64,000 nt of DNA from Rhynchopus euleeides (lineage: Eukaryota; Euglenozoa; Diplonemea; Diplonemida; Diplonemidae): positions 1,116,001-1,180,000 of the forward strand of contig OY723281.1 in the NCBI GenBank assembly GCA_963210315.1. Direction: 5' to 3'. Below are positions 59,601 through 64,000 of this stretch, piece by piece; the first letter of the stretch is position 1, and every line of letters starts with the position of its first letter. Position numbers and translations under genes: made by a program. The notes under the pieces are model-generated. The model saw only the letters and a program-made list of their open reading frames with translations, did not search any database and was not told where the DNA came from.

Positions 59601-60439
59601 GGGCTTGGGGGGACGCACAGTCACCACTGCTCCCAGCCAGCGCTGTGTTTGGGTCCCCCGACAGCAACGCCCGCGCCACACACGTGGTGCTGCGCCCGCG
59701 TGCCGAGGTCAGCGTGAGGCTCACAACCGCACCTGGGTTTCACGACGACTCTCTCGCGAACTTCAGCGTGACCCTGAACGCGTCTGGCGGCACCTGCCAG
59801 CCGCTCTACAGCCTCAGCCGCCCCAGCCTGGGTGCCACTGAGGTGGCTGCGGTGTGCCCCTTCTACGCACACGAGACCGCCTCCGTCACAGTCACGGGGC
59901 ACGGTGCACACGACGACGGCTGGGGACTCTACGTCGATGTGATGCGTTACCCCGGTGACTGGGAGCGCTTCTACCGGCGCCCTGCACAGGACGAACAGGC
60001 TGGCGTCGTGTCCCACATGCTTGGCAACGTGCTGGGCCAGTCAGCTTCTGCGACGTGGGTGCCGGGGCCGTTTGCTTCTGACCCACCCGTGCTCGTCACC
60101 TCTGTCACACCGCCACCCACGCCGGAGCCAGACGTGGTGCCTGTGGTGCCAGACACGCTGTCACCCCCACAGGCTGACACCGCCATCAGCACCACGGTGC
60201 TGCTGGGTGTCGGGATCCCAGCCTGTCTGCTGATGGTCTTCGCCTCCTCTGTCTTCCTCGCCATGTGTTTGAAGCTGGGGCCCTTTGCTGACGCGGATCT
60301 GCCTCCTGACCACCCTGACGGGCTTTCCGTCTCCGACAGCGAACTTCCAGCTGGGGGCACCCTCAAGAACGACAGCATGCAGTCGTCTGAGGAGCTTTCG
60401 TACATGCCCCCTCTCGAGACGGCAAAGGTGGCGACCTAG
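56672..60439 (+). CDS. Type I membrane protein, unknown family
   Basis: 1255 residues from MRGRAAVWGAVRLLLACAAA (signal peptide). The in-frame 5' extension to 56525 lies partly in retrotransposon sequence and is not expected. The large extracellular part contains recurring ~130-residue modules with phrases such as CPFFLWEADVLQV, CPFPAESITRVDV, CDFSLSQADYIRV, CAFSIYEVQSVGL and CPFYAHETASVTV. Each has a Cys, an aromatic pair and a beta-rich pattern, suggesting at least five tandem domains of one unrecognised family. Several N-glycosylation sites are present. One transmembrane helix near the end (TVLLGVGIPACLLMVFASS) precedes a cytoplasmic tail of about 60 residues with acidic and Ser-rich stretches. 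It is probably a surface protein. The retrotransposon lies 111 bases upstream of the start. Confidence 0.83.
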   Translation: MRGRAAVWGAVRLLLACAAAAPAGTQARVEELVDAVQIAIVRGAPGGFPVFHRTYNYNSPTGPPETMFGPFNLFNVSYLGEGNCTTGNTSTGGATEGSLTQGCPVSSVRETRTIRVHGVKQQVWSGFRIEGLQSVESTTPESWGAHPARIEWGVYAQSGSPIYRPASRGARETVDFARIIRYEVALECSGTGRALPAFSVTVRSSAHDEACTSHPHHAPATRGPQVVVVGMVCPFFLWEADVLQVVPGAGSPVAEADAWTVHSVSVVADGGVRAVYKPPRAGSGSAAGAWEVGPIFPLELQQVTPPAPTPAPAAPRHPSYRIEVTVDGGEGARWDITATTTSGKTCTLARAQAAPQQHTFRFDTDALCEETGAGVEVASVGITCSSHALVSAVTASQEVCALAGCAAKRRATQPYSAMPGASALYVVPDTPTAWIRYHTIRINPRAAYGQAPTPLHNMSLIAGHGSVCPSEPLSVVFSPGDSSMSVVCPFPAESITRVDVTAPHHVNVGNIGAVSVAVFFEIESPSGGVWTSFLTREFSLGRYHYNPLYSEAVQVYPSQFVPPHPTPLYVPPRAVFPPAVLPPEPTGAVPIACNPKASTSNTTAFQQVEGVRIGSPLREALLSDYPFAVYAVREGQGDACLLGTFRPIDPLGVYFLRNICDFSLSQADYIRVRYSGTLADLQNEPYSSTDYFIDTLSVFETLVFEGGARSARWREWRLSGSHKTQGRIDVTPSSLDASLDFARAWGPMRVAVSPEAGSVSGGQGTFHVTLHSGKRVCELGSFTDPPAAVVAVVEGHCAFSIYEVQSVGLRPDADGAGAAGSVNASWRVAAVAVSFRNTTLALEAGSLPALVGGQDALVSNLSLVPTHVPDPPAAAHTDTGPRVRAWFERAASGARVAVEVYASGSQAPLCSIPSLGGGGSIAEGVWVYLDTSQCVGAAPIAKVELTAGGAGVVSLEVLEVCDPGAGAGDGDGDGDCRAWGDAQSPLLPASAVFGSPDSNARATHVVLRPRAEVSVRLTTAPGFHDDSLANFSVTLNASGGTCQPLYSLSRPSLGATEVAAVCPFYAHETASVTVTGHGAHDDGWGLYVDVMRYPGDWERFYRRPAQDEQAGVVSHMLGNVLGQSASATWVPGPFASDPPVLVTSVTPPPTPEPDVVPVVPDTLSPPQADTAISTTVLLGVGIPACLLMVFASSVFLAMCLKLGPFADADLPPDHPDGLSVSDSELPAGGTLKNDSMQSSEELSYMPPLETAKVAT

Positions 60440-61106
60440 GGCGAGGCCCGTCGCAGCGATGCTTGGGTTGCTGCCACCTCGTCACCTTCACAGGTGAAGA
60501 AGCTAAAGGAAGAGATTGGCAGCGGAGTGTTCTGATTCTGATTCTGATTCTTACGAATATTGATGGAGAATATTGACCAGCCAGAAGACCCCCCATTAAG
60601 TGGAACCGTCTCTGGTGCCGCGCAGACAGCCCCTCCCGCCTACCTCTGCTATCTGCTCTCCCTTCTTTTAACGTGTGCGTGTTGAGGCGTCCCCGCTGAA
60701 ACCAAGGCTACCAGCTACAGGGGACCCCAGAAAGCGCGTTTCTCCAGACATAAAATCCCACAGACCCTGCTGCGAGCCGTTCGCGTTCGCCGAAGGTTTG
60801 GGCGTTCGCACTTTATCCCCGCGAACGGCCGAACGCCTTCGCACCAATCACGTGCGGGGCTCAAATTTTGTGTGCGTTTCACCACAACCCTCTCCAAATA
60901 TATTTCATATCAGAACGTGCCCTGTAATGTGACTGGTCACTGGTGTGTTTGATTTCTGCTTCCTGCTGCCCCCTCTCCCCACCCCATTCTGCTTTCTCGT
61001 AGTGTATCCCGCTGTTCTCCCACTCTTGGCGGGGTATGATCGAGCTTGTGAAGGCCCTGCCCTCGGTATCGCGCCGAACATTCGCGTTCGCACCTTTTTT
61101 TATATA
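60440..61106. other. 3' flank, no gene
   Basis: Near 60547-60592 a MITE5-like right end (CGAATATTGATGGAGAATAT, then GACCAGCCAGAAGACCCCCC) remains. The sequence GTGTGCGTTTCACCACAA near 60871 also occurs at 39362. Nothing coding is convincing. Confidence 0.5.
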
Positions 61107-61142
61107 CCTGGGACCCCCCGTGTTTAAGCCCCCCTTCCTTCG
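61107..61142. mobile_element. TE1 fragment (left end only)
   Basis: TATA/CCTGGGACCCCCCGTGTTTA is the left end of TE1 after a TA. The similarity stops after a few more bases, and no right end follows. Confidence 0.7.
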
Positions 61143-61779
61143 TTTGCCCCCCAAGTTGTCAAGAAGCGGGAACCACCGAAACAAGCCACCAGTGGTGTCA
61201 CACGCATACTGCCCATACCACCCCACATCATCGTTCGTCATCATAGAAACAAGAACGAAGGTGCGGCGTGGCGCTTTCAACAGCGCTTTTTGTTTTGTCT
61301 TTATGTCATGATGCAGCCAGCACAGTCCCTGCAAGTGATAGGTGTTGGGGGAACCTCTTCCCACCATTTGCCGCACGGTCAAAGCTTCTCTCTCTTTCTC
61401 TTTGTTAGTCAACTAGTTGAAGCACCTTTGGTGCGTCTTGGGGGGTCACTAGGAGGCTAGATCTGAGGAAGTATCGCGGGTGAGGAGTTGTCAGGTTTTG
61501 AGTGGGTGAGCAGTTGAGTTTGAGTTAGGTTGTATCGCGGGTGAGAAGTGTGTTTCCTCAGCTCGGTGCGGCAAGCAGGAGGCGAATCTCCAAAGGAAAA
61601 TAGGAGGGGGAAAAAACGGCCGTTTTTTTCGCCAGCAAAAAATGAAAACGGCCGTTTTTATATTTCGGTAGCGGGAACTGAGGTAGTGAATTCTCAAAAA
61701 ATCCACTCCCTCCATGACGGCCGTTATGACACCATGTGGTAGGTAACAAAACTAAACGATTTTTGTTCGTTCGTCGGAG

Positions 61780-62098
61780 CCAACTACGGGGAAACTTTCT
61801 GTGTCTTTAGCTGGATCGTGCGTCCCCACTCACACCACTTCATCAGACCGGGGAGTGGTGTACACAAGGAGTGGGGTCTGCGTTCCAACATATCAACCTT
61901 TTGGCAGTAATTTGTTTGTTGTCTCGTTTTTTGCTGTCACTTTACGATCCAGCGGGGAGTAGTTTTTTTTTGAGAGTTGTGCAACAACGCAGGAAACTGT
62001 GCCAGTGCAGATCCTTGCAGAACTTCCCACACACTTCATGACAGGCGTGTGGGGTGTTCTCGCGATCGACGAATACCCGCTGGGTCTTCTCTCCCCTT
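61780..62098. repeat. Repeat Q, copy 1
   Basis: AGCCAACTACGGGGAAACTT, GCGTCCCCACTCACACCACT, TCATCAGACCGGGGAGTGGT and CTGTCACTTTACGATCCAGC. Copy 2 at 63551-63750 has the same order with several indels. The end of copy 1 (ACGCAGGAAACTGTG ... GGCGTGTGGGGTGTTCTCGC) relates to the segment in the gene E intron and at 41640-41700. This region is visibly less GC-rich than the rest. Confidence 0.75.
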
Positions 62099-62128
62099 TC
62101 TGATTTGCAGACACAAAGTTTTGTTAGT

Positions 62129-62239
62129 TACGAGCGACGAAGCGTAGCGAAGTCGCGAAGTAACGAAGGAAATCGTACGACTGAAGCTTTATAAGATCAC
62201 CTTCATGCCACTTCACAGGGGCTTCCACATCCTTTGACA
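62129..62239. repeat. Repeat W, copy 2
   Basis: Near-identical to 39073-39182 in the same orientation, including TTATAAGATCACCTTCATGC and ACTTCACAGGGGCTTCCACA. Confidence 0.8.
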
Positions 62240-62670
62240 CAGGGGTGCGCGCTCAACGAAAAGTAGCCCGGATCTGCTTTTTGCCGTTGCTGGGCAGGGT
62301 GTTTCTCTTATTATAGCGAAAGGGGTACGATTTTGGTGAAAAAGAACGGATCTCAATTTCAAAAAAAAAAAGTACAGGCGACACATGCAGCAGACCCCTC
62401 TCCTTGCGAAGGGCGCTTTGAGCCTTGCCTTCTCAACCTTCACCTGAATGCCGACGGGTGGTAACTAAGGAGCGTTTACTCGCTCCCGACATAGCCTGCT
62501 TTTTGCCGGCACGAAGCAAGACCGTGCCGACGCGACACCTGCTCATGACTCTAATACATGCCAAACAACTCCTGCTCGGGCAACCCGCATATCGAGCCAA
62601 GTCCAGCTAGCACCTGGTTTCCCTAGAGTACAGGAAACATTGCTTGGAGTGTTGATACTGGATGGGATAT

Positions 62671-62781
62671 GGGGGGGGCCCTCGGTACCGGTCACAGCTC
62701 GTCACAGCTCGTCAGTCAGTGAGGGGAAGTGGGCCGTGGCTCACTTCTTCTCACTCAGTCACACCTGGTAGCGAGGGCCCC
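62671..62781. mobile_element. Palindromic GGGGGCCCTCG element
   Basis: The left end, GGGGGGGGCCCTCGGTACC, is inverted at the right as GGTAGCGAGGGCCCCC. The inversion extends into the flanks (GGGATAT / ATATCCC). The interior has GTGAGGGGAAGTGGGCCGTG ... CTCACTCAGTCACACC. An inverted, partial copy lies at 41368-41432. It is inserted at or beside a repeat Y copy. Confidence 0.65.
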
Positions 62782-62909
62782 CATATCCCATTGACCACCA
62801 GGTTTCCAATCCTCTTCTCTTCCCTTAGCTACCCCCACCCCTCGCCCCCGCCCCCCGGACGCCGATGATCGATCGATTGTTTTTCCACACACAACGAGAA
62901 GCTTGTCAC

Positions 62910-62995
62910 AGTGAAAGCGCCCTATCACTTCACAGCTACAACCGCTCTGATGAATTTCCTTTGTTTGTTGCGTTGACGCTTCTACACACAAAACC
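62910..62995. repeat. Repeat T, inverted copy
   Basis: Reverse complement of 41437-41512: GCGCCCTATCACTTCACAGC, CCGCTCTGATGAATTTCC and GTTGCGTTGACGCTTCTACA. Confidence 0.75.
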
Positions 62996-63387
62996 CTGAA
63001 CTGATCACACCCTGAGCCTGATGAAGGGTGGGGTTAGTGTATAGAGCACGTTTGGTTGCAGCTGTGGTGGGGCGCTTTCCGCTCACACGAGTGTGCTTAA
63101 AAAAATATAGTTTGGCAGCGCTTTGGGTGGCAAACGCAATCTGCCTTGCCTTGTTCCTGTGACTGTGCGCTCATTCACACAAAGCCTTCATCAGGCGCAC
63201 TGAATTTTGGGTTGGTACTGAATTTTGGGCGTGCCGGCCACCAACCTACGCGAGGTTTGCCGAAACAAAATATGAGCAAAGAGCAGCTGTGCTGGAGTGA
63301 CATTTTTTTCCCCCTTCGATCGGCGGTGCAGCCGGGACTCCCCCTACTTCGTGCTTTGTTTGGAAGTCAAAAGAAGTAACCCGTTTG

Positions 63388-63531
63388 GCCCAACCGGCCG
63401 GTGCCCCTGAAAATCTTCGAAGAACAACGTAAGAACGACGTAGGAGCTACTTAAACAAGGGGGTCTCTCAAGAGAAACTCCACGACGTAAGAACGTAAAT
63501 CGGCCTTTTCAGGGGCACCGGCCGGTTGGGC
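63388..63531. mobile_element. 144-bp element with perfect 26-bp inverted ends
   Basis: The left arm 63388-63413 (GCCCAACCGGCCGGTGCCCC + TGAAAA) and the right arm 63506-63531 are exact reverse complements. The interior repeats ACGTAAGAACG twice and has CTTCGAAG. No coding capacity. Flanks give no clear target duplication. Confidence 0.75.
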
Positions 63532-63550
63532 TACCATTTGTTAGCTCGGC

Positions 63551-63750
63551 GTAGCCAACTGGGGAAACTTTCTGTGCCTTACTGTAAGCTGGATTGTGCG
63601 TCCCCACTCACACCACTTCATCAGACCGGGGAGTGGTGTACACAAAGTCTTGAAAGAGTGGGGTCTGCATTCCAACAAATCAACTTTCGGCAGTATTTGG
63701 TTTGTTGCCTCGTTGTTCCTGTCACTTTACGATTCAGCGGGGGCACAGAT
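63551..63750. repeat. Repeat Q, copy 2
   Basis: Corresponds to 61780-61980. The end of the window (63751-64000) is less GC-rich sequence without a recognisable gene. Confidence 0.7.
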
Positions 63751-64000
63751 AGTTCTCGCAACTGTGTTCTTCTGCCTTCTTGGGCCAGAAACTCAGGGCT
63801 CTTGGACTCCACAACTGTGTTTCGCGGTGCCTCGCACTGCGACTGGCGTCTTCCATCACCTCAAGATTTGCGTGACCGATGCTTCTCGCGCTCGCACCTT
63901 CTCTGTGGAAAGTTCCGGGCGAGTTGACAGAGGAAGCTCTCTGAGAAAGGCTGATGTTGGCAATTGCCTGCCCACCCGCCAAGGTGGGGCAAGGGTGTCA

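Overview
The window is eukaryotic nuclear DNA from a GC-rich, probably protistan genome. It opens with about 2.7 kb of degenerate TTAGGG/CCCTAA-type repeats, so it is subtelomeric or carries internal telomere-like satellite. GT-AG introns can be placed in three loci by reading-frame continuity, and in two of them by paralogue comparison. TAA, TAG and TGA all end genes, so the code looks standard. No tRNA, rRNA, CRISPR or bacterial-type operon was seen. The lineage cannot be fixed by reading alone. The gene types (WD40 family, LRR and LVIVD surface proteins, a LINE with OTU and RNase H domains) fit a free-living protist. All convincing genes lie on the + strand.

Layout. 1-2740: inverted telomere-like repeats, including a 660-bp duplication. 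2741-9300: non-coding repeats, a ~190-bp satellite and nested TA-target transposable elements. 9304-46085: a dispersed family of near-identical WD40 genes. Three are intact (A at 9304, E at 25328/25916, G at 44937). B (18812) has a start-proximal frameshift, C (20465) is split by a 2-kb insertion, F (32659) is frameshifted, and D (24537) and a tail at 34230 are fragments. Between them lie an LRR membrane protein (12909-17426), minisatellites (27.9-30 kb), a secreted LVIVD-propeller/LamG-like protein (35001-38558) and a two-exon nuclear-type protein (42171-43974). 47840-56560: an apparently complete non-LTR retrotransposon bounded by a 19-bp direct repeat. 56672-60439: a type I membrane protein whose 5' flank received that insertion. 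60440-64000: mosaic repeats.

Main points. (1) The WD40 paralogues share an almost invariant ~95-residue N-terminal domain and invariant blade frameworks, but differ at short windows that recur at the same place in every blade, with indels there too. This is the pattern expected of a diversified recognition surface, and I think it is the most likely undescribed system in the window. (2) The retrotransposon ORF1 (coiled coil) and ORF2 (OTU-APE-RT-zinc finger-RNase H) are in one frame, separated by a single UAG, and the next 93 codons are open without an ATG. This suggests stop-codon readthrough. (3) At least four families of TA-target inverted-repeat elements and one family with 5-bp target duplications can be defined by empty versus filled sites. 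Several are nested, and two unrelated elements used the same TA of the same host repeat.
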